Shown one piece after another: positions 44,489-52,056 of a DNA stretch of 64,000 nucleotides. The position numbers were made by a program, and so were the translations under genes. Numbering within the stretch: position 1 is the stretch's first letter; each line of letters opens with the position of its first letter. The DNA lies in assembly GCF_003855395.1 (NCBI RefSeq), contig NZ_CP034015.1, positions 2,614,001 to 2,678,000 of the forward strand, read 5' to 3'. The notes under the pieces are model-generated. The model was not told the DNA's origin. It did no database searches and saw nothing but the letters and a program-made list of their open reading frames with translations. The stretch is from Shewanella livingstonensis. Its GTDB lineage: Bacteria > Pseudomonadota > Gammaproteobacteria > Enterobacterales > Shewanellaceae.

Positions 44489-45258
44489 CCGTATTTTTTA
44501 TTGGCGCAGGGCCGGGTGATCCAGAGTTAATTACCGTAAAAGGTGCTCGTTTAGTGGAAGAGTGTCCAGTGGTACTTTATACCGGTTCATTAGTGCCAAA
44601 AGAAGTCGTTGCTCGTGCTCATAAAGAGGCATTGGTATTGAGCTCTGAAGATATGGACCTTGATCAAATCATACAGGTTTGTGTTGACGCAGATGCCAAA
44701 GGCTTAGATGTTGCTCGAGTACAAACGGGCGATCTATCAATCTATAGTTCTTTGGCTGAAACCACCCGTCGGTTAGATGACTTAAACCTCGATTGGAAAG
44801 TCGTACCTGGGGTCAGTTCTTTCCAAGCATCAGCGGCAGCATTAGGACAAGAACTGACATTACCGGAACAGTGCCAAACCATTATCTTAAGTCGTGCATC
44901 GGGTAGAACACCAGTACCAGAAAAAGAAAACCTTAAATCACTCGCGGCTCATGAAGCAACCATGTGTCTATTTTTATCGGCAACCTTAATCCGTAAAGTT
45001 GCTCGAGAATTGAAAGAAGTCTATCCAGGTAATTGGCCAGTGGCGGTTGTTGAAAAAGCTTCACATCCAGAAGAGCGAATTATCCGAGGCACCTTGGATG
45101 ACATCGTTGAAAAAGTAGAAGCGGCTGGTATACGTTCAACAGCAATGATTATTGTCAGTAAAGTATTAAATCAAACCGAATTTAGAGATTCAAGACTTTA
45201 TGCAAGTGAGTTTTCGCATGGATTCCGTCGAGGTAACAAGGAAGAGGAGGTTATCTAA
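44485..45258 (+). CDS. cbiF: Cobalt-precorrin-4 C11-methyltransferase CbiF
   Basis: 257 residues with VFFIGAGPGDPELITVKGAR, VVLYTGSLVPKEVV, ARVQTGDLSIYSSLAETTRR and VVPGVSSFQASAAALGQELT. It places a methyl at C11. Overlaps of four bases with cbiH and one base with cobA show a single operon. Confidence 0.95.
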   Translation: MTVFFIGAGPGDPELITVKGARLVEECPVVLYTGSLVPKEVVARAHKEALVLSSEDMDLDQIIQVCVDADAKGLDVARVQTGDLSIYSSLAETTRRLDDLNLDWKVVPGVSSFQASAAALGQELTLPEQCQTIILSRASGRTPVPEKENLKSLAAHEATMCLFLSATLIRKVARELKEVYPGNWPVAVVEKASHPEERIIRGTLDDIVEKVEAAGIRSTAMIIVSKVLNQTEFRDSRLYASEFSHGFRRGNKEEEVI

Positions 45259-46619
45259 TGTCTAAGCCGGGGAAAGTATTTTTAGCAGGAGCAGGACCTG
45301 GAGATCCAGGTTTATTAACTCAAAAGACCGTTGAACTAATGAGTCACTGTGATGTGGTTTGTTATGATTTATTGATCGATCAAGCTGTACTCTCTATGAT
45401 CCCCGCAGATAAAACAATGTTGCCAGTGGGGTATAGAGGTTACTGTGGTGCAACGATAGAATATGGCATGCACCCTCTTGTAATTGAACAAGCTTTGGCC
45501 GGGAAATCGGTGTTGCGATTAAAAGCGGGTGACCCGTTTATTTTTGGTCGTGCAACCGAAGAATGCCGCAGCTTGCAACATCATGGCATTGAATATGAGG
45601 TGATCCCCGGTATTAGTTCAGCGCTTGGCGCAGCAGCCTATGCCGGATTTCCATTAACAAGTAATGGCATGGCTTCTGATGTTACTTTTGCAAGTGGTCA
45701 TAAGGTATCACCTACTATTAAATCTTGGGCATTAGCCGGTGATGCTGCCGGCACATTAATCCTTTATATGGGTGCAAAAAAATTAAAGAAACATACAGAA
45801 GAATTGATGCTTCTTGGTAAATTACCCAGCACGCCCGTTGCTGTTATTGCAGCGGCCACCAGTTTTAAGCAACGTACATTGATTTCAACTATCGATCAAA
45901 TCGGTGATCAGATAATTGAGTTTGATAATGGTGATCCAATGCTTGTTGCATTGGGAGAAGTAGTGAGTTTAGCCAACGAATTAAATTGGCGTGACGTATT
46001 ACCCCTAAGTCAACAGCAAGTATTAACCTGCTCTAATGACCAAGAAAGTCGTAATAAACTAAAATTACTTGGAGCAACCATAGTTGACGCACCAAAAATT
46101 GAAGTTAATTACCAGTTTGATAGCGAAGATTGGTTAACCATTACAACAAACAAACATTTATGGTTAGATTCTCAAGAAGCGGCCAAAAGCTTAATTGAAT
46201 GTTCTCGTAAACATAGATTAGATATTCGAGATTGGCATTGGAATATATCCGGCAGCCAAGATGCTGCTGATTATCTGCAGCATTTCGGTATTTTCATTAC
46301 GATAAATGACAAGCCTGTTGATCATGTTTGCATTGTAGCGTCAACGAAGAGTCATGGTATATGTGGTAGACAAGTTCGTTTGATACAACCAAATTATCAA
46401 CTGTCACCCTCATCATTTGCATTGACGAATGAAATCGTTGCTGTTGAATTTTTGATCAACAATAATTTATTGCTAGATGATGCCGTAGTATTTACGCGCA
46501 ATGTAGAGGTTGTAGAGTTTTTGTCTGATACGGATGTGAAATCATATTTGATCACTAAAAATGATTCTTTCGATGAATTAGACATTTCATCATTAATTTT
46601 ATGTTCCCGCGCCGCATAG
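45258..46619 (+). CDS. cobA: Uroporphyrinogen-III C-methyltransferase (CobA/SUMT) with HemD-like C-terminal extension
   Basis: 453 residues. The first ~250 are the SUMT domain: VFLAGAGPGDPGLLTQKTVE, LRLKAGDPFIFGRATEEC and VIPGISSALGAAAYAGFPLT, which makes precorrin-2. The remaining ~200 residues lack any CysG dehydrogenase motif. Their pattern resembles a degenerate HemD (uroporphyrinogen-III synthase) with two similar lobes, for example LKLLGATIVDAPKIEV and DAVVFTRNVEVVEFL. CobA-HemD fusions are known, but whether this extension is active is unclear. It is the last gene of the operon. Confidence 0.85.
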   Translation: MSKPGKVFLAGAGPGDPGLLTQKTVELMSHCDVVCYDLLIDQAVLSMIPADKTMLPVGYRGYCGATIEYGMHPLVIEQALAGKSVLRLKAGDPFIFGRATEECRSLQHHGIEYEVIPGISSALGAAAYAGFPLTSNGMASDVTFASGHKVSPTIKSWALAGDAAGTLILYMGAKKLKKHTEELMLLGKLPSTPVAVIAAATSFKQRTLISTIDQIGDQIIEFDNGDPMLVALGEVVSLANELNWRDVLPLSQQQVLTCSNDQESRNKLKLLGATIVDAPKIEVNYQFDSEDWLTITTNKHLWLDSQEAAKSLIECSRKHRLDIRDWHWNISGSQDAADYLQHFGIFITINDKPVDHVCIVASTKSHGICGRQVRLIQPNYQLSPSSFALTNEIVAVEFLINNNLLLDDAVVFTRNVEVVEFLSDTDVKSYLITKNDSFDELDISSLILCSRAA

Positions 46620-46647
46620 CAGTATAAGCTAAAACAGGTTAGTGATT

Positions 46648-46681
46648 AAAAAGTCGGCTTTATATTATCGTCGACTTTTTA
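46648..46681 (+). terminator. Terminator of the cbi operon
   Basis: AAAAAGTCG near 46649 and CGACTTTTT near 46671 form a stem with a T-run, about 30 bases after the cobA stop. Confidence 0.85.
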
Positions 46682-46776
46682 ATAATGTAATTTCCTGCAA
46701 ATTAATTAGGGCTGTTGTATTAACAGCTTTAATTTTTTTAATGTATAGACTTGCGACATGTAACAATATTTCCGCT

Positions 46777-47325
46777 TTAACGCTTTTCTATTTTTATTAT
46801 TTCGCAGTTATCTGGCAATACACTAAAATCTGACCAAGGATGATGACCATTATGAATATTGATAAAAATGCGTAACCATTCCCCGTGACCAATTAATAAT
46901 ACATTCCTATCTGTATTGTTATCACATAAAGATGAAATTGTACGAGCTATTCTAATTGCAACTTGAGATGCAGATTCAGAACCTTGAATATTCAATTCAT
47001 CGTTAAGGTGTTTATTGTCAAAAGCATCCCAGAGTTGGGGTTGTTCAGTACGAGAAATCCCTTGTAAAATACCGAAGCCTCGCTCTCTTATTTCAGGCAT
47101 TATTTCAAGTTTACTCCCTAAAAATGTCGACACGATAGTACCTGTTTCAACCGCTCGCCCTAAATCGCTGCATACGACATGCTCTATTTGATGAGTCTTT
47201 GCTTTATTCGCCAACGCTAAAGCTTGTGACTTACCAACATTAGTGAGTTCACTGTTAAATTGCCCTTGAATAAGGCCTTTTACATTCCAATGGGTTTGAC
47301 CATGACGACAAAAAAATACTGGCAT
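46777..47325 (-). CDS. Histidine phosphatase family protein (CobC/phosphoglycerate-mutase type)
   Basis: 182 residues with FFCRHGQTHWNVKGLIQGQF, the phosphohistidine motif, ERGFGILQGI and LLIGHGEWLRIF. The family covers alpha-ribazole phosphatase, phosphoglycerate mutase-like and other phosphatases. Its place next to the cbi operon suggests a second CobC-like role, but it is convergent to that operon, less like CobC than 22425-23033, and could act on something unrelated. Confidence 0.75.
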   Translation of the reverse strand: MPVFFCRHGQTHWNVKGLIQGQFNSELTNVGKSQALALANKAKTHQIEHVVCSDLGRAVETGTIVSTFLGSKLEIMPEIRERGFGILQGISRTEQPQLWDAFDNKHLNDELNIQGSESASQVAIRIARTISSLCDNNTDRNVLLIGHGEWLRIFINIHNGHHPWSDFSVLPDNCEIIKIEKR

Positions 47326-47621
47326 AAAAAATTCTTAACTTCAGATGGTTAACATATAAATTATAGCAAATTAGCATTGATTTGATTGTAACTATAATTA
47401 GATTTAGGCTAGAGATCACGCTATTAGTTTTACTAAATTATTTATCATCGGCTTAATTGTTCTACCGTGGTGTTGATAAGTATACTGTTGATCATGTATC
47501 ACTAATACCGTCTAAATTACTGAACGAAAGTCTTGGTCGCTCGCCGTACGCATAAACATTTTTATATGTTCTATACGAATATTTTAATATCATCTGGCCA
47601 AGGATTAGGGGCAAGTACATT

Positions 47622-47774
47622 CAGGGCAACCGCATGAGTGTGCATTTTTTGCTCACAATGAATGCTTTCAGTATAGAATCACTTCCAATCATTCTTGAGG
47701 TGATAACATTCCGAACAAATGTAGTTTGATAAACACACTCAACTTGTTCATAAAACGTTCGCGATCTCGCCCTG
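47622..47774. mobile_element. 153-bp MITE, copy 2, with perfect 10-bp target duplication
   Basis: It begins CAGGGCAACCGCATGAGTG and ends CGTTCGCGATCTCGCCCTG. CAAGTACATT flanks it at 47612-47621 and 47775-47784. It has the same length and ends as copy 1, so both are recent insertions. The flanking bases rejoin as continuous AT-rich sequence with no recognisable gene. Confidence 0.93.
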
Positions 47775-47784
47775 CAAGTACATT

Positions 47785-48068
47785 GTCAACTAACTCTATG
47801 TACTCTTCAATTGGAAATTGTGCCATTGAAAATAAAACCTTACCTTGATCTCTCGAGTTAATTGAAGAATATAAGGTTTAATGGGATTGAGATTAGTGAA
47901 GAATATATTGTGAATCTGACTATTTCTAATATAGTTCAATTTTTTGGGTCAAACATATGCCTTAAAAATGCAAATCACATCACCAGTTTGAAATAAATAA
48001 ATTAAAAAAACGCTTCAATAAAAAGCAATTTTGCCTAATTTAGAGCTTAAACTTACTTATTAGTCGAA
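47785..48068. other. AT-rich intergenic sequence between MITE copies
   Basis: No gene, RNA or strong hairpin is seen. A 30-codon minus-strand frame crosses the MITE copy 2 site but has no family resemblance. Confidence 0.45.
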
Positions 48069-48222
48069 TAGGGCAAACGTATGATTGTAGATTTTTTGAT
48101 CACAATGAATAATTTAATTATAAAATCACCTCCTATCATTCATAAACTGATAACATTCTGTACAAATGTAGTTTAATAAATACACGGAATATGTTTATAA
48201 AAACGTTCGCGATCTGGACCAG
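48069..48222. mobile_element. Degenerate MITE, copy 3
   Basis: About 154 bp, aligning along its length with copies 1 and 2 (GATAACATTCTGTACAAATG, then AAACGTTCGCGATCTGGAC) but with eroded ends. The flanks ATTAGTCGAA (48059-48068) and ATTAGGTGAA (48223-48232) match at 8 of 10 positions and are an aged target duplication. This is the oldest of the three copies. Confidence 0.85.
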
Positions 48223-48232
48223 ATTAGGTGAA

Positions 48233-48752
48233 TTAATTTGAGCATGTTGAAGAAATTTGTGAAGACAATAGTGCGAGAAAATGGGCTATTCTTCGTCAAA
48301 AGTATCTAATTATGCTTGGTAAGACACATTAATTGACCCTATCGGCACCAAAGGATGACGGGCTACACCTTGTACGGCAAAGCTGCACAAGGGATACGAT
48401 GGAACAATTTCAACTTGGAAAAATGTACGCGAATGTACTTCCGATTTCTTGTCCTGTAGGCGATTAATTAACCGCCTACCTTACTTTCATCTAAATATCT
48501 TTAGGCTTCAAGGGTATTCAGTATGGTGGTCATAGTCGGAATTGCTTAAAACATAGTTTGGGCACTTAGGCACAAATTTGGGCACAAATGCTGTTAACTA
48601 TTATTTTATTGACGTCTAAAGAATTTATTTTAGTGATGGCTTAAACGTATAATCTTGTTTGAATACTCAAAGGGGTTTTAGATTAGTATTCGGAGTAAGG
48701 CACACTTTTTAAAAAAAATCTAATAAATAAGTGATTGAATTTTATAGTGAAA
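48233..48752. other. Intergenic region with hairpins and GGCAC repeats
   Basis: No gene is assigned. CCTTGT (48369-48374) pairs with ACAAGG near 48388, and GTAGGCG pairs with CGCCTAC around 48457-48480. GGCAC-containing units recur at about 48562-48594 (TTTGGGCACTTAGGCACAAA, then TTTGGGCACAAAT). Such units beside tRNA genes can be leftovers of an integrated element, but no integrase frame is present. Confidence 0.35.
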
Positions 48753-48829
48753 TGGTACACCCGAGTGGACTCGAACCACCGACCCCTACCATGTCAAGGT
48801 AGTGCTCTAACCAGCTGAGCTACGGGTGT
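48753..48829 (-). tRNA. tRNA-Val (GAC), copy 1
   Basis: 77 nt on the minus strand including the encoded CCA (TGG at 48753-48755). The acceptor ACACCCG pairs with CGGGTGT. The D-arm is AGCTCAGCTGGTTAGAGC, the anticodon stem CTACC/GGTAG encloses TTGACAT with anticodon GAC, and the T-loop is GGTTCGAGTCC. Confidence 0.97.
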
Positions 48830-48877
48830 ATTGTTTACTTTTATTACAATTCCAATGTTTAGACTCTTTGAAAAGAG

Positions 48878-48954
48878 TGGTACACCCGAGTGGACTCGAA
48901 CCACCGACCCCTACCATGTCAAGGTAGTGCTCTAACCAGCTGAGCTACGGGTGT
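48878..48954 (-). tRNA. tRNA-Val (GAC), copy 2
   Basis: An identical 77-nt tRNA-Val(GAC), 48 bases upstream of copy 1 in transcription order. Both end in an encoded CCA. The bases just 5' of the two genes (ATTGTTTACTTT type) are also repeated, showing tandem duplication. Confidence 0.97.
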
Positions 48955-49002
48955 ATTGTTTACTTTGTAATAAAATCTCACTGTTTAAACTCTGTGAAAG
49001 AG

Positions 49003-49108
49003 TGATATAACTAAGTGGACTTCTATTATTTCAACAGAATACCAACGCCTAGGATTTGCATTTAAAAGAATGTAGTTCGACTCTTTCTAGCAACTGAGCT
49101 TCGAGTAT
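49003..49108 (-). pseudogene. Decayed third tRNA-Val copy
   Basis: GTGATATAACTAAGTGGACT here aligns with GTGGTACACCCGAGTGGACT of the true genes, and CAACTGAGCTTCGAGTATAT aligns with their 5' end (CCAGCTGAGCTACGGGTGTA). The middle, including the anticodon arm, is replaced by unrelated sequence about 30 bases too long. It cannot fold as a tRNA. Confidence 0.65.
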
Positions 49109-49250
49109 ATCGTTTCTTTTTTAATGAAACCAAAAACTTCAAAACATTTTGCTTCAAAGCGGTGGCTATAGTAAGTGGGATAGCCTACCGCTTGCAAGCA
49201 AAAAAAACATTTTTATGACTAAATGGTGATTTGCTGTGCAACTTGCTTCA

Positions 49251-49278
49251 ACGTTAAGCAAAATGAAACACTTAACGC
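49251..49278 (-). terminator. Inverted repeat downstream of the MATE gene
   Basis: CGTTAAG (49252-49258) and CTTAACG (49271-49277) lie just past the stop of the minus-strand MATE gene. It is a plausible but T-poor terminator. Confidence 0.35.
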
Positions 49279-49294
49279 TGACAAATTGCACTTG

Positions 49295-50656
49295 TTAACC
49301 TATCTGGTCAAATACCAAACCTTTCTTTTGAATGTACTTTAACCTTATTGCAAACAAAATTGCCGCTGATGTTAATCCTGCAATTAATCCAATCCAAAAT
49401 CCGTGTGCGCCCATAGGAGGTCGAATAATATCGGTATAGCCCAAGACATAACCAGTAGTCATGCCGATACACCAATATGAAAACAAGGTAATGTAAAATG
49501 CACTTCGAGTGTCTTTGTAGCCTCTAAGGGCGCCAGCAGCGACAACTTGAATAGAATCGGATATTTGGTAAAATGCCGCTAACATCATCAAGCTGCCCGC
49601 CAAGGCAACCACTTCAGGATTATCGTTATATAATAATGCTATTTCGTGTCTAAACAGTACTGTTAATAGGGCGGTTAAGACCGCTAACGATAAAGACAAA
49701 CCTAGTCCCACTTTAGCAACCAAAGCAGATATCTCAGGTTGACCTCGGCCAAGGTAATAACCAATCCGAATTGACACTGCAATACCAATAGATAAAGGCA
49801 ACATAAATACAATAGAAGAGAAGTTAAGCGCAATCTGATGACTTGCTACTACGTTTGCGCCCAGCGGGGCTAAGAATAACGCGATGATGGCAAATAGACT
49901 GACTTCAAAAAAGAGTGCCATTGCAATTGGCATTCCTAATTTTGTCATTGACCACATGCTCGCTAAGTGAGGACGATAAAATTGGTCAAACGGTTTAAGT
50001 TCTTTAAAGGTTTTGTCGACCAACATATAAATAATCATGGCGGCTAGCATTGCCCAAAAGACAAGTGCAGTAGCAACTCCACAACCGGCACCACCCATTG
50101 CAGGAATACCAAAGCCACCATAAATGAACACATAGTTGGCAGGTATATTGACAGCTAAACCAATAAAACCAATCACCATGGTTGGCATAGTATATGAAAT
50201 TCCCTCACTGCAACCGCGTAGTACTTGATACAACACAAAGGGCATTGCTCCCCATAAAATAGCATCTATATATCCAACAGTTAAGCCATGTAATTTAGGG
50301 TCTAAATGCATTAAATCCAGTAAATAAGTGGAAGATGCTAGAAAGAACATCACACCAATACCACCAATTATGGCAATATATCCAGCCTGAAACAGTATTG
50401 CAGGAATGGCTTGTTGATTATTTGCGCCATGATGTTGAGCAAATACAGGCGTAAAAGACATGAGCAAGCCTTGAACAAATAAGATTGCAGGTAACCAAAG
50501 ACTGGTCCCCACTGCTACAGCAGCCATATCAACTGCACTGACGCGGCCGGCCATAACTGTGTCAATGAAGCCCATCATGGTTTGAGTAACTTGAGCAATC
50601 AGAACTGGAAGCGCTAATTTTATCAAGCGTGATATTTGAAACCCTGTATTATTCAT
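49295..50656 (-). CDS. norM: MATE-family multidrug efflux protein (NorM-like)
   Basis: 453 residues with the twelve-helix MATE pattern: LALPVLIAQVTQTMMGFIDT, VMAGRVSAVDMAAVAVG, FVQGLLMSFTPVFAQHHGA and, in the second half, SHQIALNFSSIVFMLPLSIG. It exports cationic drugs by Na+ or H+ antiport. It is divergent from ribE with only 29 bases between starts, as in many gammaproteobacteria. Confidence 0.93.
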   Translation of the reverse strand: MNNTGFQISRLIKLALPVLIAQVTQTMMGFIDTVMAGRVSAVDMAAVAVGTSLWLPAILFVQGLLMSFTPVFAQHHGANNQQAIPAILFQAGYIAIIGGIGVMFFLASSTYLLDLMHLDPKLHGLTVGYIDAILWGAMPFVLYQVLRGCSEGISYTMPTMVIGFIGLAVNIPANYVFIYGGFGIPAMGGAGCGVATALVFWAMLAAMIIYMLVDKTFKELKPFDQFYRPHLASMWSMTKLGMPIAMALFFEVSLFAIIALFLAPLGANVVASHQIALNFSSIVFMLPLSIGIAVSIRIGYYLGRGQPEISALVAKVGLGLSLSLAVLTALLTVLFRHEIALLYNDNPEVVALAGSLMMLAAFYQISDSIQVVAAGALRGYKDTRSAFYITLFSYWCIGMTTGYVLGYTDIIRPPMGAHGFWIGLIAGLTSAAILFAIRLKYIQKKGLVFDQIG

Positions 50657-50685
50657 TAAAAAACCTATAACGGAACGAGAGAATT

Positions 50686-51300
50686 ATGTTTACTGGTATA
50701 GTTCAAGCCACTTGTGAAGTGGTATCAATTAACAATGCTACAGGCCTTAAAACCTTTGAAGTCGCTATGACACCAGCATTAACACAAGGATTAGTAACAG
50801 GTGCAAGCGTAGCCAATAATGGTGTTTGCCTTACTGTAACCAAGATACTAAATGATAAGGTTTTTTTCGATGTAATGGAAGAAACATTAGCCATAACTAA
50901 CTTAGGTAATACCAGTGTTGGCGATAAGGTTAATATAGAGCGCTCCTTAACTTTTGGGACAGAAATTGGTGGGCATATTTTATCTGGCCATGTGCACACT
51001 TTAGCCACGGTTAAAAATGTGAGTAATACTGCCGAGCATTACAATATCGAGCTTCAAGTAGATACACAGTGGATGAACTATATTTTCTATAAAGGATTTG
51101 TGGGGATTAATGGTTGTAGTTTAACCGTAGGAAAGGTCAATGACAGTGGCTTTATACTGCATTTAATCCCAGAAACCTTAAAGTTGACCAATTTAGATCA
51201 TTACCGCATTGGCGATAAGATTAATATCGAAATAGACAGCCAAACCCAAGTTATTGTTGATACGGTAGAGCGGATTTTAGCTAAAAAGCAACTCGCATAA
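50686..51300 (+). CDS. ribE: Riboflavin synthase alpha subunit
   Basis: 204 residues starting MFTGIVQATCEVVS, made of two similar lumazine-binding beta-barrels (residues 1-~97 and ~98-195), with SVANNGVCLTVT and GINGCSLTVGKV as matching segments and EIGGHILSGHVH at the junction. It dismutates two 6,7-dimethyl-8-ribityllumazines to riboflavin. GAACGAGAG precedes the start. No FMN riboswitch is present in the short upstream gap. Confidence 0.95.
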   Translation: MFTGIVQATCEVVSINNATGLKTFEVAMTPALTQGLVTGASVANNGVCLTVTKILNDKVFFDVMEETLAITNLGNTSVGDKVNIERSLTFGTEIGGHILSGHVHTLATVKNVSNTAEHYNIELQVDTQWMNYIFYKGFVGINGCSLTVGKVNDSGFILHLIPETLKLTNLDHYRIGDKINIEIDSQTQVIVDTVERILAKKQLA

Positions 51301-51327
51301 ATAGCCCATTGTAATTATCAGTCTTAA

Positions 51328-51355
51328 AGGCCTGCTCTATAGCTTAAGTAGGCCG
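51328..51355. terminator. Hairpin between convergent ribE and the CPXCG gene
   Basis: AAGGCCTGC and GTAGGCC near 51328-51354 form a short stem between the two convergent genes. It may end both transcripts. The T-runs are poor. Confidence 0.4.
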
Positions 51356-51362
51356 TGTCTAA

Positions 51363-51563
51363 CTAATAAACCTGTTCATCATCAGAATCGATATGAAGCT
51401 CTATTGTTCTGCGATTATCATCAAGATGCATTCTAATGTGTATTGGGTTGCAGCATATACGGCAGTCGTCATAATATTCTTGATCGCCTGAACTGGCATC
51501 TAAAATGACATATTGATTGTGTCCACAATGGGGACAGCAGATAGTATGCGAAAGTAGTCTCAT
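51363..51563 (-). CDS. CPXCG-motif cysteine-rich small protein
   Basis: 66 residues with two cysteine pairs, CCPHCGHNQY and CRICCNPIHI, a zinc-ribbon-like arrangement seen in a conserved gammaproteobacterial family (CPXCG motif). The C-terminal half is acidic. Zinc binding is likely; the function is unknown. It is convergent with ribE. Confidence 0.8.
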   Translation of the reverse strand: MRLLSHTICCPHCGHNQYVILDASSGDQEYYDDCRICCNPIHIRMHLDDNRRTIELHIDSDDEQVY

Positions 51564-52016
51564 TATTAATACTCCTCACAGACAAGATATCAATAAGTAT
51601 AGTGAGCATTTTATATTTTGGTTCATCCCTAAGAATGATTCTATTTAGTGAGAATTATATTCATCTTTTATTGATTTATAATTAACAAAATCAGCATAAT
51701 CTTTAGTAATCAATGACTTTTTGAGTGAACAATATTCATCAGATATGATTTACAGCACTCTCTTTCATCTGTAAAAGGTATCTCATTTCAAAACGATATT
51801 TATTCGTGCTACTTCTATTAATGAAGCATTGCGTTGTTAAAACATATCGACCCGCATAAACCGAAAAAATTATCATTAATTCATCATTGGGTAGTTGCGC
51901 GATAATCCGCTTATCGCATAAAATAGAGGCTTACGTTTTTGGGTAACTAAGACTCCTGTACTGTCTTGATTTCATTAACGTGTTTCTCGTTCAAATAGAA
52001 CATACTTAATTACCAT
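51564..52016. other. Promoter and leader region of thrS
   Basis: AT-rich, no gene seen. It must carry the promoter of the thrS-infC-rpmI-rplT operon and the upstream part of the thrS leader. I did not resolve a second tRNA-like domain. Confidence 0.5.
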
Positions 52017-52037
52017 GTGGCCCTACGTGTGGGTCAC
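52017..52037 (+). promoter_or_regulatory. thrS translational operator, a tRNA-Thr anticodon-arm mimic
   Basis: GTGGCCC (52017-52023) pairs with GGGTCAC (52031-52037) through seven pairs (one G-U) around the 7-base loop TACGTGT. CGT occupies the three anticodon positions, and CGU is a tRNA-Thr anticodon. It ends a few bases before the GGAAAAGGA ribosome-binding site. This is the layout of the E. coli thrS operator, where ThrRS binds its own mRNA to block translation. Confidence 0.8.
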
Positions 52038-52056
52038 CACTGGAAAAGGAAATTTC

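Noticed and set aside
46642..46833. 63-codon frame after cobA
   Set aside because: It spans the cbi operon terminator and the 3' end of the convergent phosphatase gene.
47592..47826. Short minus-strand frame MAQFPIEEYIELVDNVL that crosses the MITE copy 2 site
   Set aside because: Removing the MITE extends it to only about 30 codons. No homology is recognised, so a disrupted gene is not claimed.
48457..48480. Integron attC site or CRISPR repeat
   Set aside because: Only one hairpin is present, without the paired core sites of attC and without regular spacing of repeats. No CRISPR array is seen anywhere in the window.
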